Shown here: positions 18,851 through 27,166 of the stretch, piece by piece
How the letters are laid out: every line of letters begins with the position of its first letter
Position numbering within the stretch: the first letter of the stretch is position 1
DNA from: a virus
Length of the DNA: 50,860 bases
Virus record (IMG/VR): IMGVR_UViG_3300036668_000436
Span: 1-50,860 of that record
Reading direction: 5' to 3' (one strand)
Made by a program: the position numbers and the translations under genes
The notes under the pieces: model-generated
The model's database searches: none
Seen by the model: only the letters and a program-made list of their open reading frames with translations
Told to the model about the DNA's origin: nothing

Positions 18851-19090
18851 TTAAATTAAGATTTCTTTTAATGTTTTTTGTTCCAAACCTTTTAGACAAC
18901 CATGACTGTAGAGTTTGACAAATGTTGCAATACACATTTTCTCATCTCCTTTAAGTCTTGTATCTACCTTAGTAAAAGTATCATTTTTACTAATAAATAA
19001 AATAACATACCCTACTGATGAAAGACTTCCATAATCTCTCATCAGTACATAGGTAGTCTGTTCACTAATTAAACAAGGGTGTTTTTTCAT
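18851..19090 (-). CDS. Small hypothetical protein (79 aa)
   Basis: An ATG-started frame with 1-base overlap to the upstream gene (19090) and 11 bases before thymidylate synthase. It contains a hydrophobic strand SVGYVILFISK and a basic middle (TRLKGDEK). No family recognised. The tight packing supports it as real. Confidence 0.5.
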   Translation of the reverse strand: MKKHPCLISEQTTYVLMRDYGSLSSVGYVILFISKNDTFTKVDTRLKGDEKMCIATFVKLYSHGCLKGLEQKTLKEILI

Positions 19091-19296
19091 TATAGTTCTT
19101 TATTAATACTTGCTTTTGCTATAAAAATATTAAAATCAATACTACTTTGATTGTCAGGGGTAACAATAAAATTAATAGATTTTGTATCGTGTTCTAACAA
19201 AAATGCTAATGTCACTTTTTTTAACTTAGTTAATTTTCTTACTTTATCAGTAAGTACTAATAACATATCTCTAACTTCTTGCAATTCTTCTTCCAT
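19090..19296 (-). CDS. Small hypothetical protein with helical N-terminus (68 aa)
   Basis: The first half (MEEELQEVRDMLLVLTDKVRKLTKLKK) is an amphipathic, possibly coiled-coil helix; the second half is short strands. It abuts the upstream gene by 1 base and shares its stop region with the downstream ATG. Function unknown. Confidence 0.5.
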   Translation of the reverse strand: MEEELQEVRDMLLVLTDKVRKLTKLKKVTLAFLLEHDTKSINFIVTPDNQSSIDFNIFIAKASINKEL

Positions 19297-19297
19297 T

Positions 19298-19729
19298 TTA
19301 TAATTGTATTAATCTGTTAATAACGTCTTCTGTTGTGTGTCCATCAAACTCATATTGAGCTTTATCAAACTCAGGTATTTTAAATTTATCCCAATCTTCC
19401 ATTTTATAATGGAAACTAATCTGTCCAGTAGGTAATACAGCAACCACTATAAACCAACCTCCACCAAAACATAATTCACCGTCATGATGTCTAATAGATT
19501 TATGAACATTATGTTTAACACCTAATACATCAAAACTAGGATTAACCCATTCATTAAATAAAACTATATTAAAAGCTAATCTACAATCATACAATTGTCC
19601 AAATGTATGATGACCATCTGATATGTCGTTAGGTTCAATTATTTTTTCTTTTTCATACCCTTTTATGATATTATTTATTTTGTCTAATATAAGTACATCA
19701 GTTGTTTTACTTTTATGATCTTTTTTCAT
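19298..19729 (-). CDS. WDGH-type phage protein (143 aa)
   Basis: The order ISDGHHTFGQLYDCRLAF, HKSIRHHDGELCFGGGWFIVVA, LPTGQISFHY and FDGHTTEDVINRL matches the phage family called WDGH-domain or DUF7694-like proteins, common in phages of many hosts, with no experimentally proven role that I know. Many conserved His and Asp residues (SDGHH, RHHDGE) suggest metal binding or hydrolysis, which is inference. Packed with no gap between neighbouring genes. Confidence 0.75.
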   Translation of the reverse strand: MKKDHKSKTTDVLILDKINNIIKGYEKEKIIEPNDISDGHHTFGQLYDCRLAFNIVLFNEWVNPSFDVLGVKHNVHKSIRHHDGELCFGGGWFIVVAVLPTGQISFHYKMEDWDKFKIPEFDKAQYEFDGHTTEDVINRLIQL

Positions 19730-19908
19730 TACTTGTCTTTTTTTAAAATTACATCTTCTTTTACTAGTTTATATATTGACCTCATTTCTGAAGGTTTTCT
19801 TGGAACTGGTAAAGCATTAAATTGTATGTCAGCTAATTCTCTACTTTCACAACACACAATCATATTTTCTCCTTTAAATACACAAAACTGTACTCTTAAT
19901 TTTTCCAT
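19729..19908 (-). CDS. Small hypothetical protein (59 aa)
   Basis: I choose the ATG at 19908 (MEKLRVQFCVFKGEN) because it falls next to the upstream helicase stop; the longer frame would overlap that gene by 29 bases. Its stop overlaps the next ATG by one base. The peptide has a beta-hairpin-like start and basic C-terminus (DVILKKDK). This style, a protein reporting on a 'gene regulation' hairpin (FKGENMIVCC), is not assignable to a family. Confidence 0.5.
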   Translation of the reverse strand: MEKLRVQFCVFKGENMIVCCESRELADIQFNALPVPRKPSEMRSIYKLVKEDVILKKDK

Positions 19909-19909
19909 G

Positions 19910-21412
19910 TTATTCTTCTTCTTTAGATTTTTTACCAATATTTAAATAGTACATTTCTTTTTTAGCTCTTGTTCTAGCCACATATTTTAAATTTTGCTCT
20001 TGTTCACGTTGAGAAGAAGACTTAGCAAACTTAGAAGGAATCAAAAACTCATCTAAAATATAAACAATATCTGCTTCTAACCCTTTTGATTTATGGATAG
20101 TACAAAGCATAATACTGTTAGAATCAGATATAGAATTAAACATAGACTTAATTTTCCCTAAAACTTCATCCACTTTATCATTAGGAGTACATATATTTTT
20201 AACTAAAAGAGTAAGATTTTTAAGATTTTCTCCTAGCTTATACATTTTAAATTTATCTCTATCAGATAAATCTGTAGCTTTTTTTAAAGTTAAAAATTCT
20301 TCTGAAGTTTTTGCTAAAGCATATTTTACAGTTTTATATTGATATGGCTTGAGGAAACTCTCCAAATGATTAAGGATGTCTTCTCCCTTAATAAATACTT
20401 TTCGCCCAATACTAAGTAGTTGAAAATAAGCATCAATTAAAGGAGCTGAATTTCTACAAATGATCATACTACCTTCTTTTACATCTTCAAAATCAGTGAT
20501 AATTTCTACTATTCCAGGTTCTTCTTTATGTCCTATAATAACATCATAAACAAGATTAGCTTGTTCTACAATTAATTGAGGACATCTGTAACAAACATCT
20601 AAAGGTAGTGATACTACATTTTCTTTTTGTTCAAACAAATCAAAAGAAGTACTATGAGAACCTGAAAAACCATAAATAGATTGTCTTCTATCTCCAACAA
20701 CTACCCATTTAAAAATGTCCCCTTGTTCAATAAATTGATCTACAAATTTGTGTTGTACAAAACTTAAATCTTGAGCTTCATCAACCATTAAATAATAAGG
20801 TTGTAAAGGAATAGGAAGTTTTAGTTTGACTACCAAATAAATCATATCTGAAAAATCAATAATTCCTTTGTCTTCAAAATACTGTCTACTGTACAACCAA
20901 CTTTCCCATAAAACTTCTAATTGAGGATGTAAAAAGAAGAATTTATCCATTTCAGTCATATAAGAAGTAATTTCTTCTATAACATTTGTCATGTATATTC
21001 TACTTACATTATTCATTTCCATAAGAGTTATAGAAATTTTACTTTTATCTTCCCAAGAAAGTCCTTTAAATACAGAAGGATTATACCCTTGCACAGCTTT
21101 AAGAATTTGATAATTTTTACCTTTTTCTATGTGAATTTTCTTGTAATGTTTTCTAACTGCCATTAAACCTAATGAGTGTAACGTCATAGCCATGGCATGT
21201 TGATAACAAGACTGTTCAATTCTATTACTAATTTCTTCTTGAATAGATTTATTGAAAGCTAAAAACAAAGTTCTGTATTCAGATCTTTCTAATATTCCCA
21301 TTAAAGTTGTAGTCTTACCTGACCCGGCAACAGCTTGTATAGCCATATTACTGTCTGTAGTGGTCCAAGTGTCATAAACTACTTGTTGTTTTTCACTAAT
21401 CATCTTCTTCAT
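19910..21412 (-). CDS. UvrD/Rep-family superfamily 1 DNA helicase
   Basis: The SF1 helicase motifs appear in order: Walker A AGSGKTT (residues 29-35), motif Ia TLFLAFNKS, Walker B MVDEAQD, motif III VVVGDRRQSIYGFSGS, motif V TIHKSKGLEADIVYIL and motif VI YVARTRAKKEMYY. At 500 residues it is a minimal UvrD/PcrA-like 3'-5' helicase lacking large 1B/2B insertions. It probably serves replication or recombination-dependent repair. The start (MKKMIS) overlaps the end of a small zinc-ribbon gene by 17 bases; an internal ATG three codons later is equally possible. Confidence 0.92.
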   Translation of the reverse strand: MKKMISEKQQVVYDTWTTTDSNMAIQAVAGSGKTTTLMGILERSEYRTLFLAFNKSIQEEISNRIEQSCYQHAMAMTLHSLGLMAVRKHYKKIHIEKGKNYQILKAVQGYNPSVFKGLSWEDKSKISITLMEMNNVSRIYMTNVIEEITSYMTEMDKFFFLHPQLEVLWESWLYSRQYFEDKGIIDFSDMIYLVVKLKLPIPLQPYYLMVDEAQDLSFVQHKFVDQFIEQGDIFKWVVVGDRRQSIYGFSGSHSTSFDLFEQKENVVSLPLDVCYRCPQLIVEQANLVYDVIIGHKEEPGIVEIITDFEDVKEGSMIICRNSAPLIDAYFQLLSIGRKVFIKGEDILNHLESFLKPYQYKTVKYALAKTSEEFLTLKKATDLSDRDKFKMYKLGENLKNLTLLVKNICTPNDKVDEVLGKIKSMFNSISDSNSIMLCTIHKSKGLEADIVYILDEFLIPSKFAKSSSQREQEQNLKYVARTRAKKEMYYLNIGKKSKEEE

Positions 21413-21566
21413 CTTTTAAATTCACATGCTCATCACAATTTACACACCAATTATCCTCTACATAGTGTAAATTAAAATTTCCTTCATCCATTACTTGATC
21501 TGTATTAGGATTGACCCATCTTTTAACTTGTATTTCTGCATTTCCACACGTTACACAAACTATCAT
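21396..21566 (-). CDS. Small zinc-ribbon protein (56 aa)
   Basis: A 56-codon frame from ATG 21566 to TAG 21396. Two Cys pairs, CVTC at residues 4-7 and CVNC at 41-44, are spaced like a zinc ribbon, and the tail is strongly acidic (KDEEDD). Its end overlaps the helicase start by 17 bases, suggesting coupled translation. Zinc binding is inferred; it may be a nucleic-acid or protein adaptor. Confidence 0.65.
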   Translation of the reverse strand: MIVCVTCGNAEIQVKRWVNPNTDQVMDEGNFNLHYVEDNWCVNCDEHVNLKDEEDD

Positions 21567-21588
21567 ATCTAATTGTTTTTATTGTTAA

Positions 21589-21750
21589 TTAATTTTTTGC
21601 ACCAAATTTAGGTTCTAAATACTCTAAAAGATATTTAGCATAACTTACTAAAATATCTTGTCCTTGATAAAGAAACTCTTCTACATTATTTTTTAAAGCT
21701 TTATTGTAAGCTTCTTTAAATAAATTGTAATCTTCTACTGTTTGTATCAT
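21589..21750 (-). CDS. Small helical protein (53 aa)
   Basis: ATG at 21750 overlaps the upstream stop by one base (TAATG), and the frame runs 53 codons to TAA at 21589. The product (MIQTVEDYNLFKEAYNKALK ... LLEYLEPKFGAKN) is predicted to be two or three helices. No family recognised. Confidence 0.6.
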   Translation of the reverse strand: MIQTVEDYNLFKEAYNKALKNNVEEFLYQGQDILVSYAKYLLEYLEPKFGAKN

Positions 21751-21968
21751 TATTTTAATTTGTATATAATTGAAAAATGTTCTATTACTTCCGGAATGTC
21801 TTTTTTGTAATAAGGTTGATTATCTTTTAACCATAAAGCTAATTCAGCTTTAGTTTGAAATTTAGCTTGCCAACCTTTTCCTGACATAATTATTTCTAAA
21901 CTAATGTTTAAATCCCTAATAAAATCTTCTACTGTCCAACCTTCCCAAACTTCTCTTTTTAAATTCAT
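21750..21968 (-). CDS. Hypothetical protein of a common Bacteroidota phage family (72 aa)
   Basis: The signature LKREVWEGWTVEDFIRDL, IIMSGKGWQAKFQTKAELALWLKDNQPYYKKDIPEVIEHF is one I know from many small proteins of Bacteroidota and their phages, always of this length and of unknown function. It is first in a short unit after the terminator at 21,982-22,007 and is coupled by a TAATG overlap to the next gene. Confidence 0.75.
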   Translation of the reverse strand: MNLKREVWEGWTVEDFIRDLNISLEIIMSGKGWQAKFQTKAELALWLKDNQPYYKKDIPEVIEHFSIIYKLK

Positions 21969-21981
21969 ATTAAAAGTATTA

Positions 21982-22007
21982 AACCCTACTATATTTCAAG
22001 TAGGGTT
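21982..22007 (-). terminator. Hairpin terminator after the RyR/Acb2-like gene
   Basis: A 9-bp perfect stem (AACCCTACT / AGTAGGGTT) with an 8-base loop lies 13 bases after the stop at 22020. The following T-run on the minus strand is weak, so termination may be partial. Confidence 0.65.
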
Positions 22008-22019
22008 ATAATTAATCAC

Positions 22020-22652
22020 TTAGTCTTTCCAAGTAATGTACTTTACAAGTGCCATTTGTGCAGCAATAATAGCATTAAATGCAGCTGTACGAAATACATT
22101 TCTAGTCCAAGATACAGTTGCTTTTGTCTCATTAACATGAACTTCTTCTAATAGATCAATAGCATCAGCCATTAATTTCTTAGCTTTTCCTACTTTATCT
22201 GAACCACTAGGATTAAAATTAAAACCTACTGCTAATTCCCCAAATGTAGGAAGTTTTATAACATTAAAACTATAAGCATTTTTAAAAGCATCTACAATAC
22301 CTTTAAAAATGTAATCTTTACGTTGTTGACTAGTAGGTAAATTTTCATACGCAGTAAAACAAGGGTGCTCTTTTGTTTCTTCGTTTTTAATTTCTCCATA
22401 CTTCCAACCATTTTCAGTCTTTTCTTTTAACCAAGAGTTATGACTATCAGCCGCAGTAGTATTATCATTTAAAAAATGAAATTTTACACCATTTATGGCA
22501 CTTTCTTTTTGCCAAGCTGGAGCATCTTCCCAAGATACTTGAGAAAAGTCTCCAATTGTTCTACAATAGTTTTTGTTTGCTTCATGACAAACTTGTGCAA
22601 TACTTTCATAAGCAATACCCGATTCCATAAAATTCTTTTGAGCTTGTTCCAT
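22020..22652 (-). CDS. RyR domain protein with C-terminal Acb2/Tad1-like hairpin: predicted cyclic-nucleotide sponge
   Basis: Residues 15-122 form a RyR (ryanodine receptor repeat) domain: VCHEANKNYCRTIGDFSQVSWED, AWQKESAINGVKFH, SHNSWLKEKTENGWKYGE, and EHPCFTAYENLPTSQQRKDYIF. Residues about 141-208 (FNFNPSGSDKVGKAKKLMADAIDLLEE ... AQMALVKYITW) resemble the helical hairpin of Acb2/Tad1 (NPSG, V-x-x-x-K, and the MxxVKxxT helix). Acb2 and Tad1 sequester signalling cyclic nucleotides of CBASS and Thoeris. The assignment to sponge function is inference from the family; a related use would be sensing. It is a single-gene unit between terminators on its 3' side and co-directional genes upstream. 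Confidence 0.7.
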   Translation of the reverse strand: MEQAQKNFMESGIAYESIAQVCHEANKNYCRTIGDFSQVSWEDAPAWQKESAINGVKFHFLNDNTTAADSHNSWLKEKTENGWKYGEIKNEETKEHPCFTAYENLPTSQQRKDYIFKGIVDAFKNAYSFNVIKLPTFGELAVGFNFNPSGSDKVGKAKKLMADAIDLLEEVHVNETKATVSWTRNVFRTAAFNAIIAAQMALVKYITWKD

Positions 22653-22656
22653 AATA

Positions 22657-22911
22657 TTAAAGTTTTATTAATTTGTAAATAAGTGCATCTCTAAGTGCAT
22701 TACCTTCAGCTTCTAACCAAAGTTGTACAGCATCTTCAGAATTGTTTTCATTAAGAGTTTCAAATTTTCCTACAACAAACAAAGTAAAATCTTGGGTTTC
22801 AACATCATAAATAGTAATGTTTTTCAAACCTGTAGTTTCTTCTATTCCTTCGTTATCTCCAACAGAAGCTAGTTGTTTTTCTACAACATAATACAAGTTA
22901 CCCATTAGCAT
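22657..22911 (-). CDS. Small hypothetical protein (84 aa)
   Basis: A soluble, acidic beta-alpha protein (GNLYYVVEKQLASVGDNEG, LKNITIYDVETQDFTLFVVGKFETL). Two in-frame ATGs (22911 and 22905) overlap the upstream stop by 14 or 8 bases; the choice is open. Unknown function; 4 bases before the RyR gene start, suggesting co-transcription. Confidence 0.6.
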   Translation of the reverse strand: MLMGNLYYVVEKQLASVGDNEGIEETTGLKNITIYDVETQDFTLFVVGKFETLNENNSEDAVQLWLEAEGNALRDALIYKLIKL

Positions 22912-23227
22912 TTTTGATTTTATCTTTAATACTAGCTTCAGCTAATATAAGATAGTTAATTAAATCTCCAATTTTCTCATCTACTACTTCCTCTTTAGGA
23001 AGTATACCTTTTTCCATGTCATTGAGAATGTCAAGAAAAGAAACATAATGTTTTACAGCAAAGCCCCAAAGTGCTTTTTCTCTAGTAGTGTTACTTACAG
23101 TAGCAGCTACATTAAAATTGTGCAAAGGATCATTGTTCCTTCTGTACTCTCTACCCTTAATAATTAAAGTAGCTTGAACTTTGTCCAATCTTTCTTCTAT
23201 TATTTTATCAAATTCTTGTTCTGTCAT
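22898..23227 (-). CDS. Nmad1/DUF1599-like protein (109 aa)
   Basis: The segments KGREYRRNNDPLHNFNVAA, ALWGFAVKHYVSFLDILND and VDEKIGDLINYLILAEASIKD match the small all-alpha phage family annotated as DUF1599 or nucleotide-modification-associated domain 1. The pattern of acidic residues (DEKIGD) is compatible with a MazG-like metal site. A nucleotide-related function is inferred from the family name only; no modification enzyme is adjacent. Confidence 0.65.
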   Translation of the reverse strand: MTEQEFDKIIEERLDKVQATLIIKGREYRRNNDPLHNFNVAATVSNTTREKALWGFAVKHYVSFLDILNDMEKGILPKEEVVDEKIGDLINYLILAEASIKDKIKNANG

Positions 23228-23242
23228 AAATTAAAAAAAATT

Positions 23243-23277
23243 AAAAAGTGAGGGGATGTTTCTTTCCCCTCATTTTT
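23243..23277 (-). terminator. Strong intrinsic terminator
   Basis: Stem TGAGGGGA / TCCCCTCA, extended by A-T pairs, with an 8-base loop, followed on the minus strand by a long T-run. It overlaps the last bases of the gene at 23276 and separates it from the Nmad1-like unit. Confidence 0.85.
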
Positions 23278-23857
23278 AGTTATTAAATATTTCTTGTTGT
23301 TTTTCCCACATTAAATCATACTCAGCATCTCGTTCAATGTCACTTACTTTAAGATTAGTTCTGTACTTTTCATTAATTAATTTTACAAAATCTTTTTTAG
23401 CAGCAACACTTTTAATAAGGACTCCTTTAGCATTAAAATTATCATAAAAAAAGTATTTTTCAATTTCTTCAAAAGGATACATTTTACTGTATTTTCCAAG
23501 TTTAAAAGTATCATAAATAGAACTGTTTTCTATAGGAAAAGCAAGAACTAACATTTGTTGTCTGCCTGTAATAGTATCATCGGAAGAATAATCTGCTAAA
23601 TAATACTCTTGATGTTTAACCCACCTAATAAAATTGTCATAATCATGTGGTCTTACTTTTCTATCAATAAGTATACAAACTTTTCTTACTCTATCAAAAT
23701 GACTACCTTCTAGTAATTTATCATCTATACCATAAGCAAGCTTGTGGACTAAATTAAATTTACTAATAAAAGTAGAACCAAATAAAATAAAACTAGGGTA
23801 TAAGTACTTTAAAGTTCTATTTTCATAGGGTAAACTCTTACCTATCTCAATTTTCAT
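23276..23857 (-). CDS. Hypothetical protein (193 aa)
   Basis: A soluble protein with many aromatic residues (FILFGSTFISKFNLVHKL, YPFEEIEKYFFYDNFN) ending in an acidic-helical tail. It contains a possible alpha/beta unit VRKVCILIDRKVRPHDYDNF. No known motif or family. It follows the exonuclease gene by 10 bases and ends at a terminator, so it probably belongs with the recombination unit. Confidence 0.6.
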   Translation of the reverse strand: MKIEIGKSLPYENRTLKYLYPSFILFGSTFISKFNLVHKLAYGIDDKLLEGSHFDRVRKVCILIDRKVRPHDYDNFIRWVKHQEYYLADYSSDDTITGRQQMLVLAFPIENSSIYDTFKLGKYSKMYPFEEIEKYFFYDNFNAKGVLIKSVAAKKDFVKLINEKYRTNLKVSDIERDAEYDLMWEKQQEIFNN

Positions 23858-23867
23858 AATGATAGAT

Positions 23868-25112
23868 TTAGTTATATACTTTGTCCCAGTCTAATTTTAA
23901 AGGCTTACTTTTAGCTTCTTGAATTATTTTATCTTCACTGTAACCATTTTGATTATAATAAAGATGTAAATTCATAAGTTGGGCAACACCTAAAACTTCT
24001 CTTTGAAGCTGAACACTTGACTGTATATTTTTAACACCGTCAAAAAGTAAATCAGAAACTACAAAACAAACTTCTTGCCTTCCAGACTTTCCTGTTGCTA
24101 AGAGTTCTTCAGTACATTCAAAAACCAAAGGACTACCAGGAAAATTACTACTTTCAACTACAAAAATAAAAGGCTTTAACACCCCTGGATCAACAATATT
24201 AAAAGCTTGCATAAGAGCTAAGTTATACCATACAGCTTGAATGTCATATCTCCTTTGTCTTACAGAAGAAGGAAAATACAAAGTATTTCCATCCATAGTT
24301 TTAAGATCAATACCTGTGACTGCTTGAATAACTCCTTGTCTATCTTTTACAACTACTACCATGTCAAGAAGAGCTTTGCAATTAATTGTAAAACCATCTT
24401 CTGTTAAATATTTAAAAGCAAGGGGCAATTGATAAAACACTTCAAGACTGTCATTAGTTTCAAAAGATTCTTTGTCAAAGAAATGTTGAGTTCTGTGGTG
24501 TGTTTTTAAAGATTGTACAATACTTTGAATTCTTTCAAAAGTGGTGGCATCAATAACAGTTCTACCATAGCAAGAAAGTAAATCTTTAAAGTATTCACAA
24601 GCTGCTGGTGTAGCTAAATTTTTAAGTTTAGCTGCATCACCCCATTTAGGGTTATATTCTGTCATTTCAGAAGCATTAAGTATGTAAATTTCCCTTTCTG
24701 CATAGTTACCACCAAATTCTACTAAAGTACTTGTTTTTTCTTGTTCTATAGAATCTTGAGTAATTACAATAGAAGTATCAGTTTCTACATAAAAAGCTTC
24801 TGTTTTAAGTTGAGTGGTTAAATACTCTTGGTAATCTTCAACTACCATTTCATAAACTATGTTTAAAACTTTTAGTACAGCTTCAGTAGGTTTAACTTCT
24901 GATTTAGAAACATAATAAGTTTCATTAAACTCTTCTTGTGTACCTAAAAGTAAACAATCTACTGCTGAACCTACTATAAAATGAGGTTTATTACTGTCCT
25001 CTACAGCATCAAAAGTATGTGGACCTACAATTAATTTTTTTAATTTTGATTGATTAAGAAAGTCCAACTCTCTATATTCCTGAATCTGTTGCTTCGTTGC
25101 TATTGTTAACAT
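23868..25112 (-). CDS. PD-(D/E)XK exonuclease, RecE/YqaJ-like
   Basis: The catalytic block is CKALLDMVVV (Asp) followed by GIDLKTMDG (D-x-K) and the family helix RYDIQAVWYNLAL (Q-x-x-x-Y), with GSAVDCLLLGT near the N-terminus resembling the first helix of RecE-type exonucleases. Length (414 residues) fits. It would degrade one strand of dsDNA ends in recombination. It overlaps the resolvase-like gene by 41 bases. The substrate specificity cannot be read from sequence. Confidence 0.8.
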   Translation of the reverse strand: MLTIATKQQIQEYRELDFLNQSKLKKLIVGPHTFDAVEDSNKPHFIVGSAVDCLLLGTQEEFNETYYVSKSEVKPTEAVLKVLNIVYEMVVEDYQEYLTTQLKTEAFYVETDTSIVITQDSIEQEKTSTLVEFGGNYAEREIYILNASEMTEYNPKWGDAAKLKNLATPAACEYFKDLLSCYGRTVIDATTFERIQSIVQSLKTHHRTQHFFDKESFETNDSLEVFYQLPLAFKYLTEDGFTINCKALLDMVVVVKDRQGVIQAVTGIDLKTMDGNTLYFPSSVRQRRYDIQAVWYNLALMQAFNIVDPGVLKPFIFVVESSNFPGSPLVFECTEELLATGKSGRQEVCFVVSDLLFDGVKNIQSSVQLQREVLGVAQLMNLHLYYNQNGYSEDKIIQEAKSKPLKLDWDKVYN

Positions 25113-25611
25113 TAGGATGTTCTTTTAAGATTATGTTATTTTTAAAATTTTCTACAGTAATGCAAACTATAGTTTTAAACTGTGAAAACAAATCAAATTT
25201 AAACTCTTTTAAAGAGATATATTCAAGTTTTGCTCCATTGTTATTAAACAAGTTAAATTGCTGTAAAGACATATAAACTAGATCATCAAGATCAGTTCTT
25301 CTGTAACCTTCTGCCATTTTTCTATGAATAAGAATACATGGCTTTTTAAAAACTTCATTCTCTGGAGGAAACATCACATTAATAGACGTTTCCATACTAA
25401 ACAGTTCTTTACCAGGATTCATGGTGGAATGTTTTCCTGTTTTAATCTGAATGTTGTACGGAATGTACATTAAATCAATTTTAGCATTGTCATGCTTTCT
25501 ACTTGCTTGACGTGACGTCTCGCAAAATGTAAATCCTAAGGCACGAAAAAAGTTAGCATAGTACCTTTCTCCATTGTGCCCTCGAGTTTTGTTAGTTTTA
25601 CCTGAACCCAT
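25072..25611 (-). CDS. PD-(D/E)XK endonuclease, Holliday junction resolvase-like
   Basis: The active site reads E15 in GERYYANFF, D46 in KIDLMYI, and Q55-I-K57 in NIQIKTG, the E...D...QxK pattern of Hjc-type resolvases. The N-terminus is basic (GKTNKTRGHNGER). At 179 residues it is close to the family size with a C-terminal extension. It would resolve branched replication intermediates before packaging. It is the first of the recombination pair (overlap 41 bases with the exonuclease). Confidence 0.78.
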   Translation of the reverse strand: MGSGKTNKTRGHNGERYYANFFRALGFTFCETSRQASRKHDNAKIDLMYIPYNIQIKTGKHSTMNPGKELFSMETSINVMFPPENEVFKKPCILIHRKMAEGYRRTDLDDLVYMSLQQFNLFNNNGAKLEYISLKEFKFDLFSQFKTIVCITVENFKNNIILKEHPNVNNSNEATDSGI

Positions 25612-25668
25612 AAGAGAGTTTTTAAGGATTATTAATAAGTACCTTAATTTACCTTTTGAGTTTTATAT

Positions 25669-26466
25669 TCAATCTAAATCATCCCAATAAAGGGCTGTTT
25701 CATGAGAATCTTCATTTTCCATTACGTTATCTTCTACAATTTCATCAAAACTATCTTCTAAATGTACTGGTAATGGTGGAGCTACCAAAGATAAAGGATA
25801 ATCTTGAGTTCTAAACAATTCTTCATTAGTCATAAAAATATGCTGTACATCATTGTTTAAATGATCTTGTAGTTGAGTAATAGAATTAAATGCTACTTTA
25901 AAACTGTTTGCAAAGGTATTCTTTTTGATAATAGACGCAGAAATTATCCGCATTTCTATACCTTTTTCAAAGCAAAAGTTTAAGTAAATTTTTTGTAATC
26001 TTCTGTAAAATACAGAGTATTTAGAATTTGATACCAGTTCTGTAGAAACAAACATTATAAACTTATGATAATCTATATTGTCTGTATTTGAAAAATCTGA
26101 TTTACTCATTTCTTTTAACGGAAAATCATAATTTAATTCTTCTTGTTTTAAAGTAAGACACATTAATACTTGTCCTGAATCTTTATCTATAATAAGACCT
26201 TTACCTATAAGAAGATTTAATCCGTTAGTCACTGTCTGTACTAAAGTGGCGTAAGATGTTAAAATAAGAGAAAGTCTAGAAGAAGTGTTAGGTATACTAG
26301 AATAGCTTTCCTCTTTTGAATAAGGAAAATTGTAAACACTGTACAGATTATTTCTCTCAAGATACCCTAATACATAAATCGGTACAAAATCTACAGAAAC
26401 AGCAAGACAAGGTTCATCACCTTCTACAATTATGGATCCTCTATAATGATGAGTAATTAATTTCAT
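25669..26466 (-). CDS. Unknown protein in the Ub-like cassette, possibly PRTRC-B-like (265 aa)
   Basis: I do not recognise a firm family. The protein starts with beta-rich sequence (THHYRGSIIVEGDEPCLAVSVDFVPIYVLGYL), has a central helical part (RRLQKIYLNFCFEKG) and a very acidic C-terminal tail (DSFDEIVEDNVMENEDSHETALYWDDLD). Its only support for function is position: it starts one base after the E1-like gene stop, as PRTRC-B sits beside the ThiF and JAB genes in PRTRC cassettes of bacterial plasmids. That correspondence is inference. Confidence 0.5.
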   Translation of the reverse strand: MKLITHHYRGSIIVEGDEPCLAVSVDFVPIYVLGYLERNNLYSVYNFPYSKEESYSSIPNTSSRLSLILTSYATLVQTVTNGLNLLIGKGLIIDKDSGQVLMCLTLKQEELNYDFPLKEMSKSDFSNTDNIDYHKFIMFVSTELVSNSKYSVFYRRLQKIYLNFCFEKGIEMRIISASIIKKNTFANSFKVAFNSITQLQDHLNNDVQHIFMTNEELFRTQDYPLSLVAPPLPVHLEDSFDEIVEDNVMENEDSHETALYWDDLD

Positions 26467-26467
26467 A

Positions 26468-27166
26468 TCAATCTTGTTCTATAGTTAAACTAATAGGTAC
26501 AATGTATTCCCAGAAAAAAGGACTATTTCTCATTGTATCTCTTTCATAAATGTTAGCTATATGATTGGTAAAAAAACCTATCATGTGAGTAGCTATCATT
26601 GCAGCGGTGTGTGAAGTTTGTTTCATTGTACAAGGAGCATCTTCTATAAGGCTGTCATCAAATAACCTTGCTTCATAGTCTGCTATCCTATCCGGAGTAA
26701 CAACAAAAATTTGAAGATGTTCCATTTCAAGTCTACCATCAATAAAAATAGGAGTTACAATTGAACCAGGAATACTTTTTTTCCAAACTTCAAACAAATC
26801 TTTTCTAGCTTTCATATTGTCAAAAGCTGAAAACACAAAATGATGTGTAGGAGTATTTTCATCTACTTTTACATTAAATCCTGTAATGTTTATATCACAA
26901 AAATCTCTACAAATAGATGACATAGCATTTACTTTATGTGTTCCTACATCAATACTTCTAAAAAGTTGACCACCTAAATTATGAGGTTCAATTGTGTCAA
27001 AATCGTACACAATAGGTATATAACCAATTTTAGCAAGAAAGAAAACAAGCCAAGAACCAATACCTCCACAACCTCCTACTAAAATATTCTCTTGTCCTTG
27101 AGGAAACCATGGAGCTCCTTTAAATCTATCAAATCTTTGTTCCATTTTCTTTAAATTTTCTAACAA
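26468..27166 (-). CDS. E1-like ThiF-family adenylyltransferase
   Basis: The ATP-binding Rossmann motif is GGCGGIGSWL (residues 31-40), followed by YDFDTIEPHNLGGQLFR with the conserved D55/D57, N63, Q67 and R70, and then DVGTHKV, as in ThiF/MoeB/E1 enzymes. A candidate catalytic Cys is in DAPCTMKQTSHTAAMIA. These proteins adenylate the C-terminus of a ubiquitin-like partner. At 232 residues it is a minimal E1 without UFD. It lies between the JAMM gene (38-base overlap) and the unknown 265-residue gene in one operon. Confidence 0.85.
   Translation of the reverse strand: MLENLKKMEQRFDRFKGAPWFPQGQENILVGGCGGIGSWLVFFLAKIGYIPIVYDFDTIEPHNLGGQLFRSIDVGTHKVNAMSSICRDFCDINITGFNVKVDENTPTHHFVFSAFDNMKARKDLFEVWKKSIPGSIVTPIFIDGRLEMEHLQIFVVTPDRIADYEARLFDDSLIEDAPCTMKQTSHTAAMIATHMIGFFTNHIANIYERDTMRNSPFFWEYIVPISLTIEQD

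Noticed and set aside
18840-18935. Longer N-terminus for thymidylate synthase
   Set aside because: It would overlap the upstream gene and adds a stretch unrelated to ThyA; the ATG at 18839 matches the family start.
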